From assembly GCA_965120415.1 (NCBI GenBank), contig CBCPNA010000027.1:1-11637 (forward strand): a stretch of 11,637 bases of DNA. Direction: 5' to 3'. The position numbers and the translations under genes are program-made. The notes beneath the pieces were generated by a model. That model worked only from the letters and a program-made list of their open reading frames with translations, had not been told where the DNA came from and did not search any database. Each line of letters opens with the position of its first letter. Position 1 is the stretch's first letter. Positions 1 through 7,634 of the stretch are shown here, one piece after another. The stretch comes from CBCPNA01 sp965120415 (GTDB taxonomy: Bacteria; Bacillota; Clostridia; Lachnospirales; CAG-274).

Positions 1-87
1 GTATCTCCACTTTCTGAAAGCTCTGTACTAACTATAACTGCTGTTTCTGAGCTTTTTGTTTTTGTTGATAAAGATACTTCGTCATAA
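1..87 (-). other. Possible fragment of a minus-strand coding region
   Basis: On the minus strand this stretch is open and runs out of the window at base 1. It reads roughly VYFYDEVSLSTKTKSSETA and then continues hydrophilic. Codons such as GAA, GTA, TTA, TCA, ACA and AAA match the low-GC usage of the neighbouring genes. There is no start codon in this frame, and a TAA stands just upstream, so it could be the downstream part of a gene interrupted by the palindromic element at 93-222. The plus strand is also open here (stop at 85-87), so the assignment is uncertain. Confidence 0.2.
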
Positions 88-108
88 AAATAAACCCCTT
101 AAGGGGTT
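84..108 (-). terminator. Intrinsic terminator, minus strand
   Basis: The minus strand reads AACCCCTTAAGGGGTT followed directly by TATTTTTATG. This is a GC-rich six-pair stem with a TTAA loop and a U-rich tail, the normal form of a rho-independent terminator. It would end transcription coming from the SLH remnant or the palindromic element. On the plus strand the hairpin is not followed by a T-run. Confidence 0.55.
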
Positions 109-222
109 GCTTAAGTAAAAAATGCGGCTTACAAATATATTCAATATACCTTTAGGCATAGCAAGCAATATAACCTTATAGGGTTAGAGCAAGCCACCCG
201 TTCAACGGGTGGTCTTGACTTT
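93..222 (-). repeat. Palindromic cluster, IS200/IS605-end-like or structured RNA
   Basis: This 130-base stretch is packed with short inverted repeats. They include a perfect hairpin CCACCCGTTCAACGGGTGG near 195-213, a small AACC/GGTT hairpin near 171-184, an imperfect ATATACC/AGGCATA element near 143-160, and a 16-base perfect palindrome at 93-108. Its GC content is above that of the flanks. Multiple subterminal hairpins are known from IS200/IS605 ends and the MITE-like elements derived from them. No transposase gene is in the window. Read on the minus strand it could equally be a small folded RNA ending in a terminator. The assignment is inference. Confidence 0.4.
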
Positions 223-225
223 GTA

Positions 226-384
226 TTATAGACTTGATTTTGCGCTTGAGATAATTTCATAAATTCTTTCTATTATAGCTGCTATTTCTGCTCTTGTTAT
301 ATAATCTTTGTTGTTTGTACAAAATAAATACCCACGATTCTAGCTTTCAAAGCCCTGGAAAGGCATGTGTTTCGCGTTGACAAA
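226..384 (-). pseudogene. Remnant of an SLH-domain protein C-terminus
   Basis: The minus strand from 339 down to a TAA at 226-228 reads NRGYLFCTNNKDYITRAEIA followed by AIIERIYEIISSAKSSL. The ITRAEIAAIIERI core matches the conserved ITRAE motif of S-layer-homology domains, which anchor exported proteins to the cell wall polymer. An in-frame TAG at 340-342 interrupts the frame. Upstream of it the same frame continues for about 18 codons (LLLYFVNAKHMPFQGFES) to another stop. The domain should be about 45 residues and normally occurs in threes at the end of a large exported protein, so this is a broken tail and not a gene. There is no start codon or ribosome binding site. Bases 331-420 are less AT-rich than the flanks and carry small palindromes, so they may be foreign and not part of the SLH gene. 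Confidence 0.5.
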
Positions 385-529
385 GTACAAAAGTAATTAT
401 AACTAGCTAAGTTTCTTGCATTTTTATAGTTTAATTAAATTTAATAAATAACCTAAAAAGCTCGAACAACTTTTATTAGATTATTTTTTTAGTTAAAACT
501 TAATAACCTTTAACACAGATAATAACTAC

Positions 530-559
530 AAAAAGGACTTATATTTATAAGCCCTTTTT
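530..559 (-). terminator. Terminator of the M29 aminopeptidase gene
   Basis: A 13-pair stem with a four-base loop lies 4 bases past the aminopeptidase stop codon. The arms are 530-542 and 547-559. The only imperfection, 537 opposite 552, is A-C on the plus strand but G-U on the minus strand, so the minus transcript folds better. The descending arm ends in five U residues. The A-rich ascending arm makes it potentially bidirectional. Confidence 0.7.
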
Positions 560-563
560 ATTT

Positions 564-1673
564 TTATATCAAATTTTCTGGGTTTAATACTTCAAGCTCA
601 TTTAAAAATACTCCATCTTTTCTTATTAAAACATCGTCAAAATATATTTCTCCACCACCAAAATCTTTTGTTTGTATTAAAACTAAGTCCCAATGTATGC
701 TACTTTTATTACCGTTATTTGCATCATCATAAGCACAGCCCGGAGTAAAATGGATACTCCCCATTATTTTTTCATCAAACAAAATATTATTCATAGGCTT
801 TAATATATAAGGGTTAACCCCTATAGCAAATTCTCCTACATATCTTGCCCCTTCATCTGTATCAAAAATTTTGTTTATCCTTTCTGTATCGTTTGCTGTC
901 GCTTTTATTATTTTACCGTCTTTAAATTCTAGTCTTACGTTTGTAAATGTAAAGCCTTGATATTCTGAAGGGGTATTATATGTTATATATCCATTAATAC
1001 TATCTTTAACTGGCGCTGTATAAACTTCTCCATCTGGTATATTCATTTCTCCTGCACATTTAATAGCTGGTATATTTTTGATAGAAAAGCTAATATCTGT
1101 ATCTTTTGCAACTATCCTTACTTTATCTGTTTTTTGCATTAAATCTACAAGTGTATCCATAGCTTTTGACATTTTACTATAATCTAAATTGCATACTCTA
1201 AAATAAAAATCTTCAAAAGCTTCTAGGCTTGTGCTAGCTGCTTGAGCCATATTGTTAGTTGGGTATCGTAAAATAACCCATTTTTTATTAAGTCTTATTT
1301 CATTATGCACTTTTTGGCTATATATTTTGGAATAAAGTTGCATTTTTTCTGTATCTACATCTGAAAGTTCAGAATTATTAGCCTCTGCTCCTATACCTAT
1401 ATATGCATCCATTTGTTCCATCTTCTTTGCGTCCACTTCTGCCAAAAGCTCTAATTGCTCTTTAGTTGCCCCTTTTAAAAGCTCTCTTTCAATGCTATTA
1501 TTGCTTATATTAACAAAAGGTATAGCCCCCACTTTATAAGCTTCCCTAACTAAAGCTTTAATTAAATCTAAAGATGCAAATCCACCATTTGATATTAAAA
1601 CTTTTTCTCTTTTTTTTAATCTACAAGAATAGTTTATTAAATTTTTTGCTAAAAGCTTTATCCTTTCATCCAT
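564..1673 (-). CDS. M29-family metallo-aminopeptidase (AmpS/PepS type)
   Basis: Cytoplasmic leucyl-type aminopeptidase that removes N-terminal residues from peptides using a two-metal centre. The family is recognised from NIPDGEVYTAP, ARYVGEFAIGVNP, GSIHFTPGCAYDD and SSIHWDLV. In the 375-residue reading that starts at the TTG at 1689-1691, the expected metal ligands are Glu222, Glu287, His314, His333 and Asp335, and all are present. I prefer the ATG at 1671-1673 (369 aa), because family members begin like MDERIKLLAKNLINYS. In-frame TTG (1689-1691) and ATG (1683-1685) starts are alternatives. None has a good Shine-Dalgarno sequence, unlike every other gene here. An AAGGAG lies much further upstream (1771-1776) and is separated by two in-frame TAA codons. 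The protein is slightly shorter than the usual roughly 410 residues. The gene follows oligoendopeptidase F, which fits stepwise peptide degradation. Confidence 0.88.
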   Translation of the reverse strand: MDERIKLLAKNLINYSCRLKKREKVLISNGGFASLDLIKALVREAYKVGAIPFVNISNNSIERELLKGATKEQLELLAEVDAKKMEQMDAYIGIGAEANNSELSDVDTEKMQLYSKIYSQKVHNEIRLNKKWVILRYPTNNMAQAASTSLEAFEDFYFRVCNLDYSKMSKAMDTLVDLMQKTDKVRIVAKDTDISFSIKNIPAIKCAGEMNIPDGEVYTAPVKDSINGYITYNTPSEYQGFTFTNVRLEFKDGKIIKATANDTERINKIFDTDEGARYVGEFAIGVNPYILKPMNNILFDEKIMGSIHFTPGCAYDDANNGNKSSIHWDLVLIQTKDFGGGEIYFDDVLIRKDGVFLNELEVLNPENLI

Positions 1674-1833
1674 TTTTATAACCATTGCCAAAAATCTATA
1701 AATGTATAAATCTTGTTTAAGCCCTTTTTTATAAGCTTTTTAAGTTTATACTATTTTTAGTTTTGGCATACTCCTTTCCATTTTTTTATACTTTTTTATG
1801 AAGTTTTTAATCTTTTATATATTATCCATCATT

Positions 1834-3618
1834 TTAAGATATTTTATCCATTTCATCAATAAGACTTTCAAAAACTTTTAAAGCATTTTCTATGGGCTCC
1901 GTTTTTGTCATATCTACCCCTGCTTTTTTTAATATGTCTGTAGAATATGCTGAAGAGCCACTTTTCAAAAATGTTAAATACTTTTCTGCTCCATTTTGTT
2001 TTAATATTTTTTCTGCAAATGCTATAGCGCAAGAATACCCTGTTGCATATTGATACACATAAAAAGCATTATAAAAATGTGGTATCCTTGTCCATTCAAA
2101 AGTTATTTCTTCATCTATAATTATATCGTCGCCATAATATTTTATATTAAGATTTTTATATATTTCACTCAAACTTTCAAAAGTTTGTGATTCTCCTTTT
2201 TCTATTTTTTCATGTACAATCATTTCAAATTCAGCAAACATAGTTTGTCTAAATAAAGTTGTTCTAAATTGTTCCATAAAGTAGTTTAAAAGATATAGCT
2301 TTTCTTCTTCTTTTTCTGCCCTTTTTAAAAGATATTCCATCAAAAGTGCTTCATTAACCGTAGACGCTACTTCTGCTAAAAATATAGTGTAATTACCGTA
2401 AACAAAAGGCTGATTTTTTTGTGTATAATAGCTATGAAGAGCATGTCCCATTTCATGCGCTAATGTAAACATATTGTTTAAATTATCTTTATAATTTAAA
2501 GATACAAAAGGATGGCAACCATAAGCCCCCCAAACATAAGCCCCGTTTCTTTTACCTATATTTTCATAAACATCTATCCATCTTTCATTAAAGGCTGTTT
2601 TTAAAACGTTTATATAATCTTCTCCTAAAGGCTTTAAAGCCTCTAGAACAATCTCTTTTGCCTTTTCAAAAGGTATTTTTATATCATAATCTTTAACAAT
2701 AGGAGTATATAAATCATAAAAATGTATATCTTGCAAATTTAACCTTTTTTTCCTAACATTTATATATTTATGCATAACAGGCAAAAATTTATGCACTGTA
2801 TTTATCAAGTTTTTATAAACACTTAAATCGACATTTGTTCTAAAAAGCGCAGCCTCTAAAGAAGAATTATAATTTCTTATTTTAGCGCTTACTGTATCTG
2901 CTTTAACGCTAGCTGTATATGTTGCTTGTATTGTATTTTTCAAATCTTTATATGCTTTATAATAAGCCTTAAACGCCCTCTTTCTAACCTCTCTATTAGG
3001 GCTTTCAAGAAAGGTCATAAAGTTGCCGCTTGTAAGCTCTTTTAAATTGCCGTTTTCATCTTCTATATCGTCATATTTCATATCTGCGTTATTTATCATA
3101 GAATAAATGTTAGAAGGAGCGTTAAACACTTCATAAATATTTGCCAAAAGCTCTTCTTTATCTTTAGATAAAATATGTTTTTTGTTTCTTAAAATATTTT
3201 TTATATAATGCTCATATATTTTTAAATCTTCATCATTTTTTATAGCGTCTAAAAGCTCATCTTCTTCTAGATTTAATAAAAAAGGTTCAAAAAACGCTAT
3301 ATAACCTTGATACATACTTATCAAACTTTCTGCATTACTTGCTAAAGCTTGATAAAAATTGTTTGTTGTATCTTCATTTAATTTAAGGTTTGCATATACA
3401 TATAATGTTATAACCTCTTGTGAAATCTTGTCTATTTCTTTTAAACAATTTGCTAAATTTTGTATATTGAAATTTTGGTTATAATATTCTAGTTTTTTAA
3501 ATTCATTTTTTAAATTATCAAATCTTTTTTGGAAATCATCGTCTGACGGCACAAGGTCTTCTATTTTCCATTTATCATTTTCCAAAACTTCGTTTCTTTT
3601 TTTTAATTTTTCTGACAT
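1834..3618 (-). CDS. pepF: Oligoendopeptidase F (M3 family)
   Basis: Cytoplasmic zinc endopeptidase that cuts oligopeptides. The 594-residue length is normal for PepF. The N-terminal helical PepF domain occupies roughly residues 20-190 and the M3 catalytic domain follows. The zinc site is HEMGH at 388-392 (His388, Glu389, His392), with a third ligand at Glu416 in the downstream LAEVASTVNE motif, the usual spacing for M3 peptidases. The C-terminal IPHFYNAFYVYQYATGY (511-527) is the conserved substrate-binding stretch. The ATG is preceded by a strong AAGGAGG at the correct distance. The ribosome binding site lies in the 29-base gap after the MATE gene, so the two are probably one transcript. 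The enzyme generates peptides that the downstream M29 aminopeptidase could finish. No convincing terminator separates it from that gene. Confidence 0.95.
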   Translation of the reverse strand: MSEKLKKRNEVLENDKWKIEDLVPSDDDFQKRFDNLKNEFKKLEYYNQNFNIQNLANCLKEIDKISQEVITLYVYANLKLNEDTTNNFYQALASNAESLISMYQGYIAFFEPFLLNLEEDELLDAIKNDEDLKIYEHYIKNILRNKKHILSKDKEELLANIYEVFNAPSNIYSMINNADMKYDDIEDENGNLKELTSGNFMTFLESPNREVRKRAFKAYYKAYKDLKNTIQATYTASVKADTVSAKIRNYNSSLEAALFRTNVDLSVYKNLINTVHKFLPVMHKYINVRKKRLNLQDIHFYDLYTPIVKDYDIKIPFEKAKEIVLEALKPLGEDYINVLKTAFNERWIDVYENIGKRNGAYVWGAYGCHPFVSLNYKDNLNNMFTLAHEMGHALHSYYTQKNQPFVYGNYTIFLAEVASTVNEALLMEYLLKRAEKEEEKLYLLNYFMEQFRTTLFRQTMFAEFEMIVHEKIEKGESQTFESLSEIYKNLNIKYYGDDIIIDEEITFEWTRIPHFYNAFYVYQYATGYSCAIAFAEKILKQNGAEKYLTFLKSGSSAYSTDILKKAGVDMTKTEPIENALKVFESLIDEMDKIS

Positions 3619-3647
3619 CTTTTGTCCTCCTTATATAAATAACAATA

Positions 3648-4994
3648 TTAATTGTTAGAAATAATTGTCTTAACCCACTTTTTTTGCTTTACTCTATGAA
3701 ATGTAAAAAAGCCTTTTGATATTTCTTCTAAATAGACTAAAGCATATGTTATATATATTGGCAAATTTAAAAAATATGCCCCCAAAAAAGCCATAGGTAC
3801 CCCAACAAACCATACGGTTACAAAATCTATCCATAGAGTATATTTTGTATCCCCTCCACTTCTTAATATACCTATAATTGTTGTATAATTAAATGTTTTA
3901 AATACCATACCTACAGAAACAACATATAACAATTTTGTTGTATATCCTTTTACAATATTTGTAATATTAAATAAATTTGCTATAAACGGAGCTGTAAAGA
4001 TAAGTATTACGCTCATAATACTAACCAAAACAACTGTTAAAAACATACATTTGTCTGAATAATCTACCGCCCTTTCTTTATCTCCATAGCCTAAAGTATT
4101 AGATATTAATATAGCACAACCGCCCCCTATAGCAACCCCTATAACAACAAATAGATTTTGGATAGTGCCTGCTATTTGTACAGCTGCTTGGGCGTTAGTT
4201 CCGCTATATTTATAAGCCATATTGCATACCGCAACCCCAACAGACCAAAAAACTTCATTTAATATAACTGGAGTACAAATTGCAAAATATTTTTTTAAAA
4301 ACTTTTTATCAAAATTAAAATAATCTTTTAACCTTGCTATAATAGGCAATTTTTTAATATATATAATAAGTATTTGAAAAAATAGCTCTATACATCTAGC
4401 GCATAAAGTAGCTAGTGCTGCCCCTTTTACCCCAAGATTTAGCATAAATATAAATATATAATTTAATATAATATTAGAAATAAGAGAAATAAAAGTTGTT
4501 ATCATAGGGTAAGTTGTTTTTCTGATTGATTTTAAGGCAGAATTGATAGACATTATAATTGATATTATTATATATGCTGGTGCTATAATTTGTAAATAAC
4601 CTATACCTTCATTTATAACTAAAATATCTTTAGAAAAGCCTTGCATTAAAAATTTAGGAAAAGTATATAAAGATACAAAAAATATTAAAGCATTTATAAT
4701 ACTTAAAATAAGCCCTATACCTATAACTCTATAAATACCTTTAAAATCATTTTTGCCAAAATATTGTCCAATAAAAACAGATGCTCCGCTATTTATACCA
4801 AATAAAACTAGGTTGAATACAAAAAATATTTGATTACATATACCAACAGCAGTTATAGCTACCTCTTCTAATTGCCCAACCATAAAGTTATCCACAAGAT
4901 TAACAGAAGAATTTAATAATTCTTGTAATATAATAGGTACTATCAATATAAATAAATTTTTATAAAATATTTTGTCATTAAAAAAATTTTTCAC
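3648..4994 (-). CDS. MATE-family multidrug/metabolite exporter
   Basis: Integral membrane antiporter of the MATE family (NorM/DinF-like), expected to expel cationic drugs or metabolites in exchange for Na+ or H+. The 448-residue length and about twelve hydrophobic segments, in two six-helix halves, fit the family. The N-terminal signature VPIILQELLNSSVNLVDNFM (19-38) with Asp35, followed by the GQYFGKND loop between helices 2 and 3, is typical, and the second half carries GGGCAILISNTLGYGD. It starts at GTG (4992-4994) with a GGAGGG six bases upstream. No ATG in a better position is visible. It is first in the gene run leading to pepF, with its stop 29 bases before the pepF start. The substrate cannot be predicted. 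Co-transcription with peptidases might point to peptide-like or metabolic cargo, but that is speculation. Confidence 0.9.
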   Translation of the reverse strand: MKNFFNDKIFYKNLFILIVPIILQELLNSSVNLVDNFMVGQLEEVAITAVGICNQIFFVFNLVLFGINSGASVFIGQYFGKNDFKGIYRVIGIGLILSIINALIFFVSLYTFPKFLMQGFSKDILVINEGIGYLQIIAPAYIIISIIMSINSALKSIRKTTYPMITTFISLISNIILNYIFIFMLNLGVKGAALATLCARCIELFFQILIIYIKKLPIIARLKDYFNFDKKFLKKYFAICTPVILNEVFWSVGVAVCNMAYKYSGTNAQAAVQIAGTIQNLFVVIGVAIGGGCAILISNTLGYGDKERAVDYSDKCMFLTVVLVSIMSVILIFTAPFIANLFNITNIVKGYTTKLLYVVSVGMVFKTFNYTTIIGILRSGGDTKYTLWIDFVTVWFVGVPMAFLGAYFLNLPIYITYALVYLEEISKGFFTFHRVKQKKWVKTIISNN

Positions 4995-5079
4995 AATATA
5001 CCCTCCAAAATTTACAAACGGCTTATGATTTGTTTTATAATAAATTTTATTTAATATTTATTACTTTCAAAAATTACTT

Positions 5080-5104
5080 ATTTTATGCATAAAGCACATA
5101 AAAT
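5080..5104 (-). terminator. Weak hairpin after the zinc operon
   Basis: Downstream of the permease stop the minus strand forms an 8-pair stem (ATTTTATG with CATAAAAT, arms 5097-5104 and 5080-5087) with a 9-base loop. It is nearly all A-U and lacks a clean U-tract, so it is at best a weak terminator between the znu operon and the MATE gene. The rest of 5007-5128 shows no gene. Confidence 0.3.
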
Positions 5105-5128
5105 AAAGATTTTAAAAATTTAAAAGTG

Positions 5129-5953
5129 TTATTTACCTATTTTAAAAATTATTGATAATAAAGAATATATTAAAAACATACTTAAATTAACTATAGATAT
5201 AGTTGCACCAGTTGGCAAATTATATGTGTAAGAAAATATTATGCCTATCAAAAAACAGATGATAGAAATAAATATAGAATTAATTAAAACATATTTATAG
5301 CTTTTTATAAGCTTAATAGATGTAAGGGCTGGAAATATCATAAGGCTTGATATTAATAAAGCACCCATTGTTTTCATACCTAGCACTATTATTAAAGAGG
5401 TTAATACAGATATGATTGTTTTATAAATTTCTACCTTTATACCCGTTGCTTTTGCAAAATTTTCATCAAATACAACAGCAAATATTTTATAATAAAAAAT
5501 GATAAAAATTATTATAACTATAAAAAATAAAATGATAGATAAAAAAACTTCTTCATTGCTAATACCTAATATAGAACCAAAAAGATAATTGGATATATTA
5601 GTATTTACCCCTTCTATTATAGATAATACCATAATGCCTATTGCAAGTGAACTTGTTGATATTAAAGCAATAGCAGAATCGCCCTTTATTTTATTATTTT
5701 CATTAATTTTTAATAAAAATATAGAAACAATTATAACAATAGGTATAGCAAATATTAAAGGTGCTTTATTTAATGCCACCGCTACAGCTATAGCCCCAAA
5801 CCCAACGTGAGATAAGCCATCACCTATCATAGAATACTTTTTTAAAACAAGGATAACCCCTAATATAGACGCTACTATGCTAATTAATAGCCCAACAATA
5901 ACTGCTTTTAGCATAAAAGGATAGCTTAAGGCTTTAAAAAATGAATATAACAT
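5129..5953 (-). CDS. znuB: Zinc ABC transporter permease
   Basis: Membrane channel of a metal ABC importer of the ABC-3 family (ZnuB/TroC/MntB type), which moves Zn2+ or a similar ion inward from the binding lipoprotein using ATP hydrolysed by ZnuC. At 274 residues it has the usual length and about eight hydrophobic segments. Family landmarks are YSMIGDGLSHVGFGAIAVAV in the N-terminal half and the MGALLISSLMIFPA motif in the C-terminal half, which is the region that contacts the ATPase. Its ATG lies three bases after the znuC stop, with GGAGAG (5961-5966) inside the end of znuC, so translation is probably coupled. It is the last gene of the operon. Zinc as substrate is inferred from the linked Zur-like regulator. 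Manganese cannot be excluded from the permease alone. Confidence 0.93.
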   Translation of the reverse strand: MLYSFFKALSYPFMLKAVIVGLLISIVASILGVILVLKKYSMIGDGLSHVGFGAIAVAVALNKAPLIFAIPIVIIVSIFLLKINENNKIKGDSAIALISTSSLAIGIMVLSIIEGVNTNISNYLFGSILGISNEEVFLSIILFFIVIIIFIIFYYKIFAVVFDENFAKATGIKVEIYKTIISVLTSLIIVLGMKTMGALLISSLMIFPALTSIKLIKSYKYVLINSIFISIICFLIGIIFSYTYNLPTGATISIVNLSMFLIYSLLSIIFKIGK

Positions 5954-5956
5954 ATT

Positions 5957-6658
5957 TTAGCTCTCCATTAATAAAGTTTTGCAAAAATCTGTTTGCATAT
6001 ATTCTTCTTTTTTACCAAAAAAAAGCTGTTTTGATTGCAAATGCAAAATATGAGAAGAATATTTTAAAATATCTTTTGTATCATGAGAAACAATTATAAT
6101 AGTCATTTTTAATTCTTCATTAATCTTTTTTATAAGTTTGTAAAATTCTGATTTAAATATAGGGTCAAGTCCGTTTGTCGGTTCATCTAGCAAAATAATT
6201 TTTTTAGATGCACATAGTGCTCTAGCTAAAAGCACACGCTGTTTAAGCCCCCCAGAAAGCTCTCTATAAGCTTTATCCTTTAAAGATAATATGTCCATTT
6301 GTTCCATGTTTTTATATATTATATCTTTTTCATTTTTTGTAAAAAAGTTTCTAAATTTAAGCTTATTTACATATCCAGAAAAGACAATTTCTTTAACAGT
6401 AGCTGGAAAGTTTTTGTATTCATTCACATGTTGGGACAAATAGCCTATTTCATTATTTTTTAAATCTTTATCAAATATTATTTCTCCTTTAAAAGGCTTT
6501 TTTAAATTTAAAAGCCCTTTTATTAAAGTTGTTTTACCAGCACCATTTTTACCTACAATAAAAATAAAATCACCTAAATTAACATTAAAATTAACATCTT
6601 CTAAAACAGCTTTTTTACCATAACAAAATTTTAAATTTTTAGCGCTTATCAAATTCAT
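5957..6658 (-). CDS. znuC: Zinc ABC transporter ATP-binding protein
   Basis: Cytoplasmic ATPase that energises the ZnuB permease. All ABC motifs are present in its 233 residues: Walker A GKNGAGKT (36-43), Q-loop YLSQH (73-77), signature LSGGLKQRVLLARA (134-147), Walker B IILLDEP (154-160, Asp158 and Glu159), D-loop NGLD (162-165) and the switch histidine His192 in IVSHD. The FPATVKEIVFSGY stretch after the Q-loop is typical of metal-uptake members of the family. The ATG follows the znuA stop with no intervening base (TAAATG), and its GGAGG ribosome binding site lies inside the last znuA codons, a sign of translational coupling. The protein is slightly shorter at the C-terminus than E. coli ZnuC and has no extra domain. 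Confidence 0.95.
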   Translation of the reverse strand: MNLISAKNLKFCYGKKAVLEDVNFNVNLGDFIFIVGKNGAGKTTLIKGLLNLKKPFKGEIIFDKDLKNNEIGYLSQHVNEYKNFPATVKEIVFSGYVNKLKFRNFFTKNEKDIIYKNMEQMDILSLKDKAYRELSGGLKQRVLLARALCASKKIILLDEPTNGLDPIFKSEFYKLIKKINEELKMTIIIVSHDTKDILKYSSHILHLQSKQLFFGKKEEYMQTDFCKTLLMES

Positions 6659-7621
6659 TTAATTTAACGCCTCCTCCAAAACTGCCAGATTTTTTTGCAT
6701 TATAGATAAATATGTTTCATTATTTTCATATTCTTCTTTTGTTATATTGTGAGCAGAATGCAGCGTTAAAACTTTTACATCTACGCTTTCTGTAATTGCA
6801 TCTGATATTTTACCGTCTGAAAACTCTGTTATTAAAATAACAGGAAGGCTATTTTCTTTAACCTTTTCTATTAAAAATGCTATAGTTTTTGGGCTTGCTT
6901 CTGTTTCTTCTGAACAGCCAGAAAAGGCAGCATAATAATCTAAGCCATAATAATACGCTAAATATCTAAAAGGAAAACGGTCAGCAAATAAAATAACATT
7001 TCTTTTAGCATTAGATATAACGTTTATATATTGATTATCTAAATCTTTAAGCTCATTTATATAATTAGCGCTATTTTGTTTATAAAAACTTTCATTTGTA
7101 CTATCTTTTTGGCATAATATTTCTGTAAGTTTTTCTACTATATAAACAGCGTTTAAAGGATATGTCCATACATGCTCATCATATGCTTCATGATTATCAT
7201 AATCGTCATCATGCTCATCATCATTTTCATAATCTTCCATACCTTCTATAATTTCTTCAAAAAGTGGGGGTACGCATGAAAGTAAAGATAAAATATCTTC
7301 ATCTTGCTTGTTTATAGAGCTCAATATATTGTTTACCCAAACATCATTTTCGCCGCCTGTGTATATAAATAAGTCGGCATTTTGTATATCTATAATATCT
7401 TGAGGGGTAGGGTCGTAATTATGTACTTCTTCTCCAGGGCTTAAAAGCATTTTTACATCTACCTTATCTCCAGCAATTTGTTTTATAAAATCATAAGCCG
7501 GAAAAATTGTTGTTACAATAGTAAGCTTTTCATTATCATTATCTGTTTCATTAAAGCTACAAGAGGAGAAAAATATGCAAAAAATAATGATAATACAAAT
7601 TTTAAATATATTTTTATACAT
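6659..7621 (-). CDS. znuA: Zinc-binding lipoprotein of ABC transporter
   Basis: Extracellular solute-binding lipoprotein of the ZnuA/TroA (cluster A-I) family that captures Zn2+ and hands it to ZnuB. Residues 1-21 form a lipoprotein signal: a hydrophobic core followed by FFSSC, with Cys21 as the lipidated residue. The first ligand is His67 in GEEVHNYDPTPQD and the second is His150 in DEHVWTYPLNA. Between them, residues 121-149 form an acidic loop with His137 and His144, comparable to the His-rich metal loop of zinc-specific members. Where the family has a third histidine (H-x-A-F-x-Y-L) this protein has ADRFPFRYLAYYYGLDYYAA, with Asp213 and Arg214, so the site is non-canonical. Glu266 or Asp269 probably supplies the C-lobe carboxylate. 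The start has AAAGG a few bases upstream, 13 bases after the Fur-family gene. The gene is 320 codons long, a normal length. Confidence 0.93.
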   Translation of the reverse strand: MYKNIFKICIIIIFCIFFSSCSFNETDNDNEKLTIVTTIFPAYDFIKQIAGDKVDVKMLLSPGEEVHNYDPTPQDIIDIQNADLFIYTGGENDVWVNNILSSINKQDEDILSLLSCVPPLFEEIIEGMEDYENDDEHDDDYDNHEAYDEHVWTYPLNAVYIVEKLTEILCQKDSTNESFYKQNSANYINELKDLDNQYINVISNAKRNVILFADRFPFRYLAYYYGLDYYAAFSGCSEETEASPKTIAFLIEKVKENSLPVILITEFSDGKISDAITESVDVKVLTLHSAHNITKEEYENNETYLSIMQKNLAVLEEALN

Positions 7622-7634
7622 ATTTTACCTTTCT

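Noticed and set aside
5007..5128. Promoter for the MATE gene
   Set aside because: Several TATAAA-like strings exist in this AT-rich gap, but none pairs with a convincing -35 at 16-18 bases.
5589..5810. Plus-strand open frame of 73 codons
   Set aside because: It is antisense inside the znuB permease gene, without a Shine-Dalgarno sequence or a recognisable domain.
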